Origin: JAVJUV01 sp047314965
GTDB lineage: Bacteria; Pseudomonadota; Alphaproteobacteria; Rhodobacterales; Rhodobacteraceae
Direction of reading: 5' to 3'
Length of the DNA stretch: 13,438 nucleotides
Assembly: GCF_047314965.1 (NCBI RefSeq)
Contig: NZ_JBLBVK010000023.1
Coordinates: forward strand, 1 to 13,438
The notes below the pieces were generated by a model. It did no database searches. It had not been told where the DNA came from and saw nothing but the letters and a program-made list of their open reading frames with translations. Shown here piece after piece: positions 1 through 7,554 of this stretch; the first letter of the stretch is position 1; each line of letters starts with the position of its first letter. Position numbers and translations under genes: made by a program.

Positions 1-85
1 CCACATCACCACCAGCCGTCAGCTTCAGCTCAATCTCACGCAGCAGCTTCAAGATGTCTTCGTCTGAATGTCGCTTCCTCGCCAT
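1..85 (-). CDS. IS3-family transposase OrfA, N-terminal fragment
   Basis: The first 28 residues read MARKRHSDEDILKLLREIEL and then KLTAGGDV before the window ends. This is the typical start of the OrfA helix-turn-helix protein of IS3-type elements, which binds the terminal repeats and is joined by frameshifting to the DDE catalytic OrfB. Only the beginning of the first helical region is visible. The ATG at 83-85 is preceded on the minus strand by a purine-rich stretch (GAGAGGGGGATTGGGC) that can serve as the ribosome site. Whether the element is intact cannot be judged here. Confidence 0.75.
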   Translation of the reverse strand, partial: MARKRHSDEDILKLLREIELKLTAGGDV

Positions 86-142
86 GCCCAATCCCCCTCT
101 CGCGGCCAAAGTAATGGCCCAGTTCTAGGGGGGAAGGACACA
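1..142 (-). mobile_element. End of an IS3-family insertion sequence (truncated by window edge)
   Basis: Reading leftward, about 57 bases of leader precede the start of an OrfA-like transposase gene. The outer boundary is probably near position 142, where the minus strand begins TGTGTCCTTCCCCCC, a TG-starting, C-rich end of the kind IS3-family elements carry. The boundary is inferred because the partner end and the target-site duplication are outside the window. The element lies just downstream of the ABC operon. Confidence 0.6.
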
Positions 143-296
143 GACCCTGTTCTTTTCGGAAACCGGCTTGGTCAGCGGCCGTTCTCGCTACTCCAGCGCC
201 AACCAAAGTACAGGCCGTCTGTTCTGCCTCAAATTTAACGGGAGATATCCCAAGGCTGATGTCCCCGCCGATGGACAGCGGGGGCATCGTGATCAA
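143..296 (-). other. Short stretch between ABC operon and IS end, possible gene remnant
   Basis: Immediately after the stop of the binding-protein gene the minus strand stays open from a TTG at 294-296 (or ATG at 283-285) into the insertion sequence. The segment before the IS end reads about 50 residues, including FEAEQTACTLVGAGVA, which vaguely recalls the effector domain of LysR-type regulators. This could be the stub of a gene cut by the insertion, or chance. No ribosome site is convincing, and I do not call a gene. Confidence 0.2.
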
Positions 297-1421
297 TTAG
301 CGTTCCAGAGCAACATTCTCGACAAAGGAAGCCCGAAGTTCTGTGTTGAACGGGTTGCCAGGCGAGACCACGGAGTAGGCCCGCATAGCCATCGGCACCA
401 GCGCCTTGCTGTCGTCCGCGTCCGGGTGCATCGGGGCTGCACCGAAAACCTCGTTCAGCTTCGTCTGCACTTCGGCACTATTCAGCCAGTTCATGAACAC
501 TAGAGCCGCCGCCGGATTCGGGGCGTTGGCAGGAACAAGGTTGAAGTTGCCGCCGCCAGTCATACCGAACTCCGGGATGTAGAATTTAATGCGATCACTT
601 ACCTCGCCCTTCTTTTGCAGACCATAGAGATGATCTTCCCAGGCCGCGACCATTGTGAACTCGCCCTGTGAGATACGCTGCAGGCTGTCAGTATTCGAGG
701 CCGTAATCACATATCCGTCGGTGTTCTCAAGGAACCAGTCCCAACCGTTCTGCAGCGAGGCCATTTTCTCGTCCGAAAGCGCGCCATCGAGGAAATCGTC
801 GTTGGACATGCCGGATAGGTTTCTCGCAATGTGGGTAAAGAACGATGGGCCGGAACCACCGTTTTCGTAGTTCAGACCAAACTGGCCTGGATTCGCGGAA
901 AAGTACGTGGCGAAATCATCGACAGTCTGTGGCAGTTCCGCTGGTGTAATCTTCTCCGGATCATAGGCGACACCTGTCTGGTTGCCCCACCACCCAAAAG
1001 CATACCCCTGGCCGTCAAAGCCGCCGACGTTGGTTGGCATCTTGGGACCGTTCGGCAGAACATCCGTAAGCGGCCCCAGCGCCATTTCGTTCGGGTCGAA
1101 CAAATCCACACGATCCGACCCCATTGCCAGCACATCGATATCTCCGGGCGCGCGATTGCGTTCGGCCAAAAACTTCTCGATGTTGCCCTCGTGGGTTCCC
1201 TCGGGGATATTTACCGTGATGCCGTATTCGGCAGTGAAATCTTCTGCCAGCTTTCGGTAATCCGGCTGGAAATACCACACAAACCAGTTGAGTTGGCCCT
1301 CTTCCTTGGCTTGGGCGACGATTTCATCCCAGCTTTTTTCAAGCAGACCTGTCGGGTCGGCGGCTTGAGCGCCACTGGCCGCGGCCAGCAGGGCAGCAGA
1401 TGCAATCAGTTTCCGTATCAT
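297..1421 (-). CDS. ABC transporter periplasmic substrate-binding protein
   Basis: A 374-residue extracellular solute-binding protein that should capture the ligand in the periplasm and deliver it to the two permeases encoded just upstream. Residues 1-20 form a Sec signal peptide (MIRK, hydrophobic stretch, GAQA/AD cleavage). There is no lipobox, so it is a soluble periplasmic protein. The mature part has the usual type-II binding fold pattern (WFVWYFQPDYRKLAEDF, later GQGYAFGWWGNQTGVAYD, and AALVFMNWLNSAEVQTKL near the end), resembling spermidine/putrescine, iron and YnjB-type binding proteins. The start is supported by GGGAGG six bases before ATG. It is the last gene of the operon, 30 bases after the second permease. 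The ligand cannot be read from the sequence; the divergent phosphoesterases suggest a phosphorylated compound (inference). Confidence 0.9.
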   Translation of the reverse strand: MIRKLIASAALLAAASGAQAADPTGLLEKSWDEIVAQAKEEGQLNWFVWYFQPDYRKLAEDFTAEYGITVNIPEGTHEGNIEKFLAERNRAPGDIDVLAMGSDRVDLFDPNEMALGPLTDVLPNGPKMPTNVGGFDGQGYAFGWWGNQTGVAYDPEKITPAELPQTVDDFATYFSANPGQFGLNYENGGSGPSFFTHIARNLSGMSNDDFLDGALSDEKMASLQNGWDWFLENTDGYVITASNTDSLQRISQGEFTMVAAWEDHLYGLQKKGEVSDRIKFYIPEFGMTGGGNFNLVPANAPNPAAALVFMNWLNSAEVQTKLNEVFGAAPMHPDADDSKALVPMAMRAYSVVSPGNPFNTELRASFVENVALER

Positions 1422-1451
1422 AGTTTCCTCCCTTTTTTGAGTTTGGCTGTA

Positions 1452-2330
1452 CTAGCCTTTGACACCGGCCTGAGCCGGGTTCGCGGATTTCAGAAGGTGC
1501 TCCAGACCGAGCATTAGAAGGACATTCGGGACAACAAGGATCAACGACACAACCGCCGCGTTTGGGCGAATGAAGTTGTAGCCGAGGTAAGAGTAGAGGA
1601 TCGATGGAATGGTCGTGAAGTTCGGCGCCCCGACGATGAAGGCAATTGCGAACTCTTCGATGGACTGGATGAAGACGATGATGAGCGAGGCAAGCACGCC
1701 GGGCAACAACGCGGGCATATAGGCGACGCGGAACCTCGACCAGTGCGAAGCACCCAAGTCACGCGCCGCGTCAATGAGATCTTGGCGTACATTGCCAAAT
1801 GCGACGGTCATGATGCGGATCGCATAGGGAAGAAAGAGGACGCAATGCGCCATCAGGATCGACAGGAACCGCGAGTAGATGCCTAGCGAGAAGATCAAGG
1901 ACGAGAAGAAGATGGCCAGTACGAAGCCCGGCACCACCAAAGGCAGCAGGGTAAGAATCTGCGCCGCCGATTTGCCCGGAAAATCAAACCGGGCGAAGCA
2001 GTATGCAGTGGGTGAAGCGATCAACAGCGTGATGATCGCGACGGTCGGCGCCAGCATGTAGGAATTGGCAATCGCCTGCGGCAACGCTGTCGTGGTCCAG
2101 ACCTCGGTCCAACGCTCTAGCGTCAGGCTTGGTGGCAGCACATCCGGATATTCCCAACCCGTCTCGGGATCGACGAGCGACCAAAGCACCGCCCAAATCG
2201 CCGGCATCACCAACCATACGAAACAGACGATCAGCAATAGACCAAGCAGTATACGGTTCAGGAGGTTCGACCGAGAATGCATTCTGCGTTTGGTGCCCGA
2301 ACCGGAGCCAGTATCTGCGAGGCTCACCAT
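1452..2330 (-). CDS. ABC transporter permease (second inner-membrane subunit)
   Basis: A 292-residue binding-protein-dependent transport permease (BPD_transp_1 family). It has a basic N-terminus, a first membrane segment at about residues 26-48 (ILLGLLLIVCFVWLVMPAIW) and about five further hydrophobic helices. The EAA loop that docks on the ATPase is clear (DLIDAARDLGASHWSRFRVA, about residues 185-205), as in PotC-like subunits. Its ATG overlaps the end of the first permease gene by seven bases, so translation is probably coupled. An internal in-frame ATG (residue 17, MHSRSN) is an alternative start that would remove a Gly/Ser-rich leader. It should form a heterodimer with the upstream permease. 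Confidence 0.9.
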   Translation of the reverse strand: MVSLADTGSGSGTKRRMHSRSNLLNRILLGLLLIVCFVWLVMPAIWAVLWSLVDPETGWEYPDVLPPSLTLERWTEVWTTTALPQAIANSYMLAPTVAIITLLIASPTAYCFARFDFPGKSAAQILTLLPLVVPGFVLAIFFSSLIFSLGIYSRFLSILMAHCVLFLPYAIRIMTVAFGNVRQDLIDAARDLGASHWSRFRVAYMPALLPGVLASLIIVFIQSIEEFAIAFIVGAPNFTTIPSILYSYLGYNFIRPNAAVVSLILVVPNVLLMLGLEHLLKSANPAQAGVKG

Positions 2331-3181
2331 TTGCTGCTCCTAAGCAGCAGACGGGCTGCGCCCGCCAGCAGCAGAGAGCCGAGTAGCGCCAGTCCCATCA
2401 AACTGACACCTACGGCGGCGGCCTGATGCCAGCGCCCGAAGCTGTCTTTTAGAAATACCATGTACTGCGCCATCGACTGCACATTCGTAGGACCGGCCGT
2501 TACTTGAAACGCAAAGTCACCTGCAGCTCCTATGAAAATGATAATCAACGATGCCTGCATGGCACTGACCGTCAGTGGAGCGATGATTTTTCGGAACCGC
2601 GCGAAAGTACCCGCTCCCAGATCACGCGCAGCATCCAGCACCTCGTCCGAAATGGCCTGAACCGAACCGGTCAACAACAGCAGGGCAAAGGGCATGTTCT
2701 TCCATATTTGCAGAAAGACCACCCCCCAAGCGTCGCGATCATTTTGCATCCGGATCGGCTGATCGGTGAAGCCCACCCACATCAGCGCCTGATTCACGAT
2801 GCCGTGGTAATTAATCATGTTCAAGAAGAGGAACGAGGCCACCAGGCCGGGTACGAATAACGGTGCCTTTAGAACCGCACCGAGGGCCAGAGAGCCTTTA
2901 AACGGTCGCCGCAACCAGATCGCGAGCGGATAGGCAAGAACGACTGATCCGATCGCGCTCACGGTTGCAATATAGGCGGAGTAGCTAAGCGACCGCGAAA
3001 AGGCTTTTGAACCCAGCACCTTTTGCCAGTGCTCTAGTGAAAAGGAGCCCTCTTCAGTGAGACTGTAGAAGCCAAAGGACTGCATGATGGCGACGTAGGT
3101 CACCCAGCCGATCATCAACAAGATTACGCCGAGGCCCGGCGTCAACAGCGCCAAAATCAATAGTGTTCGGCGCCAATTCAA
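2324..3181 (-). CDS. ABC transporter permease (first inner-membrane subunit)
   Basis: A 285-residue binding-protein-dependent permease of the PotB-like type. The N-terminal helix (LLILALLTPGLGVILLMIGW) is followed by a periplasmic loop and five more membrane segments. The EAA motif is present at about residues 182-202 (DEVLDAARDLGAGTFARFRK). The start is a TTG whose last two bases are the first two of the ATPase stop codon (TTGA overlap), the usual arrangement for coupled translation. No good in-frame ATG lies before the first helix. It sits between ATPase and second permease in one leftward operon. Confidence 0.88.
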   Translation of the reverse strand: MNWRRTLLILALLTPGLGVILLMIGWVTYVAIMQSFGFYSLTEEGSFSLEHWQKVLGSKAFSRSLSYSAYIATVSAIGSVVLAYPLAIWLRRPFKGSLALGAVLKAPLFVPGLVASFLFLNMINYHGIVNQALMWVGFTDQPIRMQNDRDAWGVVFLQIWKNMPFALLLLTGSVQAISDEVLDAARDLGAGTFARFRKIIAPLTVSAMQASLIIIFIGAAGDFAFQVTAGPTNVQSMAQYMVFLKDSFGRWHQAAAVGVSLMGLALLGSLLLAGAARLLLRSSKW

Positions 3182-4221
3182 TCTAGCTCTCCGCGCACGA
3201 AGAGAATGCGATCGGGCGGCAATCGAAACCTAACGCTCTTTCCGATGCCCGATGCGCCTCCGGGCCAGTGCAGCCGTTGATCGGACGCTCCGGCTACAGA
3301 GAGATGCAGATCGGTATAAGAGCCCTGATACGCACTCTCGCTGATGTCGGAGGTGACTACATTTTCACCCTCTGTCGATACAAATTCCGCGTCCTCGGGA
3401 CGCCAGCAAAGAAAGGTGGCGTCGGCATTCGGAGGTGTCGCGACCCCAAAGCGTCCAAGCGGTGTGTCCACGACGTGATCATCGACCCGGGTAAACGGAA
3501 GCAAATTCGCCGAACCGATGAAATCGGCAACGAAGGCGGTTTCGGGCCGCTGATAAACCTCTTCTGGATTGCCAATCTGCTCCACCCTGCCACCGCTCAT
3601 GACCACAACCCGATCAGACATGGCAAGTGCTTCGGATTGATCGTGCGTGACGTAGATAGCTGTAAACCCGAACTCGCGCTGAAGGCCGCGAATCTCACGC
3701 CTGACCTGTTCGCGCAGCTTGGCGTCAAGGTTGGACAACGGCTCGTCGAACAGAACAACCGAGGGTCGCATCGCCAGTGCGCGGGCCAACGCAACTCGCT
3801 GTTGTTGGCCTCCGGACAACTTGTTCGGCAGTTTTTGCCGGTGCGACTCAAGGTCGACCTGCCGTAACAAGTCGTTCACGCGGGCCAGTCGCCCAGCGCG
3901 GTCGATCTTGTTTTGCCTTGGACCGAACTCAATATTCTCGGCGACAGTGAGATGAGGAAAGAGTGCGTACGACTGAAAGCACATCGCCGTGTCACGTTTT
4001 TCCGGCGGCGCATTGGTCACATCCGCACCGTTCTGCTCAATCCGTCCAGTTGTTGGTGCATAGAAGCCGGCGAATATCTTGAGAAGCGTGGTTTTGCCAC
4101 ATCCCGAAGGCCCAAGAAGTGTCACGAACTCTCCGGGTTCGATGGACAAATTGATGTCGGCAAGAGCGGTAAATCCGTCTTCGAAAACCTTGCTCACATC
4201 GATCGAACGCAATGCGGTCAA
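3178..4221 (-). CDS. ABC transporter ATP-binding subunit (PotA/FbpC-like, with TOBE domain)
   Basis: A 347-residue cytoplasmic ATPase that powers the importer. All nucleotide-binding elements are intact: Walker A GPSGCGKTT (37-45), Q-loop Gln83 (CFQSYALFPHLTV), signature LSGGQ (135-139), Walker B VVLFDEP (155-161) and switch His193 (YVTHDQSEA). The ~110 C-terminal residues fit a TOBE-type regulatory domain. I chose the TTG at 4219-4221 because GAGGGGGG lies about nine bases upstream and the family homology (LTALRSIDVSKVF) begins there. The frame is open further to an ATG at 4317, but those 32 extra residues are Arg-rich and unlike the family and would run into the divergent promoter region. 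It is the first gene of the operon. Confidence 0.9.
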   Translation of the reverse strand: MTALRSIDVSKVFEDGFTALADINLSIEPGEFVTLLGPSGCGKTTLLKIFAGFYAPTTGRIEQNGADVTNAPPEKRDTAMCFQSYALFPHLTVAENIEFGPRQNKIDRAGRLARVNDLLRQVDLESHRQKLPNKLSGGQQQRVALARALAMRPSVVLFDEPLSNLDAKLREQVRREIRGLQREFGFTAIYVTHDQSEALAMSDRVVVMSGGRVEQIGNPEEVYQRPETAFVADFIGSANLLPFTRVDDHVVDTPLGRFGVATPPNADATFLCWRPEDAEFVSTEGENVVTSDISESAYQGSYTDLHLSVAGASDQRLHWPGGASGIGKSVRFRLPPDRILFVRGELD

Positions 4222-4432
4222 TATGTGATCCCCCCTCGAAAACCATTGTCCGTGACCGGGCAAAAGCCTTCTCAACGGAATTCTCAACATAGAAAGCATG
4301 TTATTGCAACGAAACAATGAATGTGGTTTGCCGGCATGCTGTCAGGTGCAGCAGAGATTGCGACCGCTCCGAAGGTGGTCCATCATGAGATCAGAAATAC
4401 GGCAAAGCCGAAGCGTTCGGAGGGGTCGCAGC
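4222..4432. promoter_or_regulatory. Divergent promoter region between ABC operon and phosphoesterase operon
   Basis: These 211 bases separate the two divergent operons and must hold both promoters. Visible elements: an eight-base direct repeat TTCTCAAC at 4269-4276 and 4281-4288, and a partial dyad ATTG-N8-CAAT at 4303-4318 that could be an operator. A weak leftward promoter candidate is TTGCAA (4304-4309, minus strand) with GAGAAT 18 bases on. None matches consensus well. The layout allows one regulator to control uptake and breakdown together, but no regulator gene is in the window. Confidence 0.4.
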
Positions 4433-5863
4433 ATGGCGAAAGCGCGAAAGGTCGTCATCGTCATTTTTGACGGGCTGCGCCCCGATATGATTGCGGGTCG
4501 AATGCCGACCCTCGACGCCTTTCTTTCCGAAAATCTTTGGCTACGAAATGCGCGCTCGGTATTTCCGTCGGTTACCCGAGTTTGCACAACAAGCCTCGCG
4601 ACAGGTGCCTGGCCGGGACGACATGGCATCGTAAACAACCAGTTTCACCTCAACTCGGATCTTCGCGGTCCTTTGGTGGATACGGGACGCGTGGATCGGC
4701 TATTGCAGCTTTTGGAACGTACGGGAGAGATTGTCAGTACTGACAGCCTCGGACAACGGCTTGCTGCTGAGGGGCGCAGCATGATGGCGATCCATTGCGG
4801 GTCGGCCGGGTCCGGTCTGCTGATAAACCACGCCGTCCGCGAGAACGGACAAAGGACGTTTTCGGTGCATGGCGCAGGAGCCACGCTGACCCCAGAGATC
4901 GTGCCCGGTATTCTCGCGACATGTGGACCGCTACCCAGTCAAGACGTGCCGAAGTTCGACGTTGTGGCCTATGCCGGGCGTGTTGCTAATGAGGTTGCCC
5001 TCGCCAAGGAGCAGGCGGACGTTACGCTCGTCTGGCTGCCCGAGCCCGACACCTCGTTTCATTTCTGCGGGATCCACTCGGAGCGAACCGATCAAGTGAT
5101 GAGCGCTGCTGACGCAGTCTTCGCAGAGATTCTAGATACTGTCAGAAAGGGGCCATATGCTTCTCAAACGGCGGTTATTGCCTTGTCTGATCACGGGCAG
5201 ATCGCAACCAGCGCGTTAGTGGATCTTGTCCAACTGTTGCGCACCGACGGGTTTCGTGCAGACGAAATGCCGAACGACGACACAGAGATATTGGTCACTG
5301 GCGGGAACATGGGAGAATTGCGGCCGCTGGCCAATGATTTCGGCCTTGTTCGCGATCTTGGCCAATGGCTTATGCAACGGGACGAGATAGGAATGGTCTT
5401 CGCGGACCCTGAAATGGTGCCTGGGGCGTTTTCACCCGCCGCCGTGCATCAAGTTCACGCCCGCAGCGCCGATTTGCTTTACGTTATGCGCTCGCACGAG
5501 ATACCGGGACCTGGCGGCATCCCCGGAATCGGTGTCTTCACGGGTGGCGTACCTCTTGGTGGAGGCATGCATGGGGGGCTCAATCGGTTTGAGATGAATA
5601 CAGTGCTTGGCATTGCAGCTCCCGATGGCCGGCGCCAAGAGAGCGACGACACGCCTGCGTCTTTGATCGATATAGCCCCGACGGTCCTCGGACTCCTTGG
5701 TACGACCTTCCGATGCGACGGGCGCTTTTTACCCGTCTTCGAACCTGAATCGGAACATGCCGAAATCGAGATAATGCACGAAAGTCACGGAACCTTCCAA
5801 CAGCGCCTGGTTCGCTCGCGGATTGCCGGGCGCGAATACTTGATCGAGGGCGGGCGGGCATGA
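4433..5863 (+). CDS. Type I phosphodiesterase/nucleotide pyrophosphatase (alkaline phosphatase superfamily)
   Basis: A 476-residue two-zinc phosphoesterase of the NPP/PF01663 type. Seen in sequence: first metal ligand Asp13 (VIFDGLRPD), likely nucleophile Thr48 (FPSVTRVCTTSLATG), then PGRHGIVNN, a second metal cluster PDTSFH (Asp206, His210), SDHG (Asp253, His254) and a C-terminal GMHGG (His380). The catalytic set therefore looks complete. There is no signal peptide, so it probably acts in the cytoplasm, unlike many secreted NPP enzymes. The ATG at 4433 has GGAGGGG seven bases upstream; the frame is open back to 4298, but those residues are not family-like. Substrates of relatives include phosphodiesters, pyrophosphates and phosphonoacetate, so specificity is open. 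First gene of the rightward operon. Confidence 0.88.
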   Translation: MAKARKVVIVIFDGLRPDMIAGRMPTLDAFLSENLWLRNARSVFPSVTRVCTTSLATGAWPGRHGIVNNQFHLNSDLRGPLVDTGRVDRLLQLLERTGEIVSTDSLGQRLAAEGRSMMAIHCGSAGSGLLINHAVRENGQRTFSVHGAGATLTPEIVPGILATCGPLPSQDVPKFDVVAYAGRVANEVALAKEQADVTLVWLPEPDTSFHFCGIHSERTDQVMSAADAVFAEILDTVRKGPYASQTAVIALSDHGQIATSALVDLVQLLRTDGFRADEMPNDDTEILVTGGNMGELRPLANDFGLVRDLGQWLMQRDEIGMVFADPEMVPGAFSPAAVHQVHARSADLLYVMRSHEIPGPGGIPGIGVFTGGVPLGGGMHGGLNRFEMNTVLGIAAPDGRRQESDDTPASLIDIAPTVLGLLGTTFRCDGRFLPVFEPESEHAEIEIMHESHGTFQQRLVRSRIAGREYLIEGGRA

Positions 5864-5912
5864 GTGATCAAGTCTTGGCGAGCAGAGTTCTGCGCTTTCG
5901 ATCAGAGTAAAA

Positions 5913-6643
5913 ATGCCTGATGGCTCTCAAATGAAACTAGTCCTTGCAAGCGATCTGCATGTGCGCGACCCCGATGGATCCGCCAGCGCCATGGACCAAG
6001 TTGTTCGGATCGGTGCATGTTTGGATCGAGTGGCCGAGAATTGTCCCACGGCGACATGCTGCGTCATTACCGGCGATCTTGCCGATGCTGGAGAGACGGC
6101 CGCCAACAATGGGCTAAAGAAAAACTGGATTTGCTTCCATTTCCAGTCATTCCCATGCTTGGCAATCACGACGACAGAGACGCCTTTCGCAGCGTGTCCG
6201 GCGAAAGCGGTTCAAGCGGCGGCTTCATTCAGTCGACGGTGCAGTTTGGCAGTTTTCGACTCGTGTTCCTGGACACTCTTGCCCCGGGAGAAGACTCGGG
6301 CTTCCTGTGCCTTACGAGGCTGGACTGGCTAGATCAACAGCTATCCGAAAGCGAAGATGAATGCCTGTTCATGCATCATCCGCCATGTGATATTGGCGAT
6401 CCGGTTCTCGACCTGATCAAGCTGTCAAACCCGGATGATATTCTCAGTCTGTTGCGAAAGCACCGTAATGTGCGTCAGATTTTCTTCGGCCACGTCCAGC
6501 GTACCATGTTCCTGACGTGGAAAAGCATCCCCTGCACAAGTCTGGGAAGTATTGGAGTGCCGTCGCCGACCAATGGCCCAGTCTTTGGGCTTCTGTCACC
6601 CGATCGCAAGGGCTTGGCTGTCACCGTCTGGCCATTGGTATGA
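5913..6643 (+). pseudogene. Calcineurin-like metallophosphoesterase, frameshifted
   Basis: A CpdA/GpdQ-like cyclic-nucleotide or phosphodiester hydrolase split over two reading frames. Frame one, from the ATG at 5913 (alternative ATG 5931), carries SDLH and GDLADAGETAA. The second frame, entered between about 6100 and 6113, carries PMLGNHDDRDAF, FLDTLAPGEDSGFL, LFMHHPPCD and FFGHVQRT, ending at TGA 6641-6643. Together they supply every metal-ligand motif of the family (DxH, GDxxD, GNHD, H, GHxx), so one missing base in the A/C-rich CGCCAACAATGG region would explain the break. As written it yields only a 139-residue protein with an unrelated tail. It lies 49 bases after the phosphodiesterase and before the DUF1868 gene. 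Whether this is real decay or a sequencing error is undecided. A C-terminal continuation may exist in a further frame to 6752. Confidence 0.8.
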
Positions 6644-6715
6644 TGGCTGGTCCGATATTGCGCCGTCCAATAGACTGGTATGGAAGGCAAATGAACCCAT
6701 TTCGGAAGTTTTGAC

Positions 6716-7447
6716 ATGGCTCCAACGCGCCCCGATGAAATCTCACACCTGACAGGACGGCTCTCTGGATTGATCCGCCCGCCCGGCGTCTCATTGCTTA
6801 ACTGTGGAGGCAAGTTCACTCCCGACGGCGCAGTGCAGTATTGGCCCGGGAATACCTTTATATGCCACGTCAACCGCAAATCCGCGGCCTTCGAGGCGAT
6901 CCGAGAGCTTCAAGAGGAATTAAAGAAGAGCGAATTCAGTCGCTTTTTCACGTTCCTTCCGCCACCGAGTTTCCACATGACGGTCTACCAAGGTCTATCG
7001 CCAAACATGTCACTGGAGACCGGCTGGCCGGAAAACGTGCCCGAGGGCCTATCCCGGGACGAAGTTACCACGATACTGGCAGAGCGCTTGGATAGCTTGC
7101 ATCTTCCCAACATGTTCCGGATCAAGGTGGATGGGTTGTTTTGCGGATACAGTATTACGGTGTCCGGTGCAGATGACGGCGAGGAGGCTAATCTCCGGCG
7201 GACCCGCGTTGTCCTGCGCGATGCCACCGGAATCAAGTTTGCCGATTTTCATGACTACGTTTTCCACATTACGCTGGGCTACCTGATCGACTGGCTATCG
7301 GAAAAGACAGCAAAGGAGTTGACTTCGTTCAGCGCGGAGCTTGGCGAGAAACTGACGGGTTCGATTGGCGTGATTGAACTCGGGCCTGTGGAATTCTGCA
7401 ATTTCGACACGATGCATCACTTTGAGTTGGTGAAAGCATTAAAGTAG
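6716..7447 (+). CDS. DUF1868-type 2H phosphoesterase
   Basis: A 243-residue cytoplasmic protein with the two His-x-Thr motifs of the 2H phosphoesterase superfamily: HMT at residues 87-89 (PPSFHMTVYQGL) and HIT at 184-186 (YVFHITLGYL). The pair forms the active site in this fold, which includes RNA-ligase-like, cyclic phosphodiesterase and DUF1045 phosphonate-associated proteins. The N-terminal part (GGKFTPDGAVQYWPGNTFIC) fits DUF1868 proteins as I recall them. GGAAG seven bases before the ATG supports the start. It is the third gene of the operon. Relatives open or hydrolyse 2',3'- or 1',2'-cyclic phosphates, so a cyclic phosphodiester step is plausible but inferred. Confidence 0.82.
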   Translation: MAPTRPDEISHLTGRLSGLIRPPGVSLLNCGGKFTPDGAVQYWPGNTFICHVNRKSAAFEAIRELQEELKKSEFSRFFTFLPPPSFHMTVYQGLSPNMSLETGWPENVPEGLSRDEVTTILAERLDSLHLPNMFRIKVDGLFCGYSITVSGADDGEEANLRRTRVVLRDATGIKFADFHDYVFHITLGYLIDWLSEKTAKELTSFSAELGEKLTGSIGVIELGPVEFCNFDTMHHFELVKALK

Positions 7448-7554
7448 ACGTCCAGCGCGGGCCAGGAGCCTACGATTGCAGCGCGTGAAGCAGAAGATGT
7501 GCGCAACCTGACTTAGCATCTGGCAGAAGATCTTCGAATTCAAAGTTCTTAACT

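Noticed and set aside
831..1517. 228-codon rightward ORF
   Set aside because: Antisense to the substrate-binding protein gene, with no motif.
3268..3867. 199-codon rightward ORF
   Set aside because: Antisense to the ABC ATPase, which has all its nucleotide-binding motifs on the minus strand.
5860..5910. 16-codon ORF overlapping the phosphodiesterase stop (ATGAGTGATCAA...)
   Set aside because: Too short, without motif or ribosome site evidence. It may be only a leader before the metallophosphoesterase.
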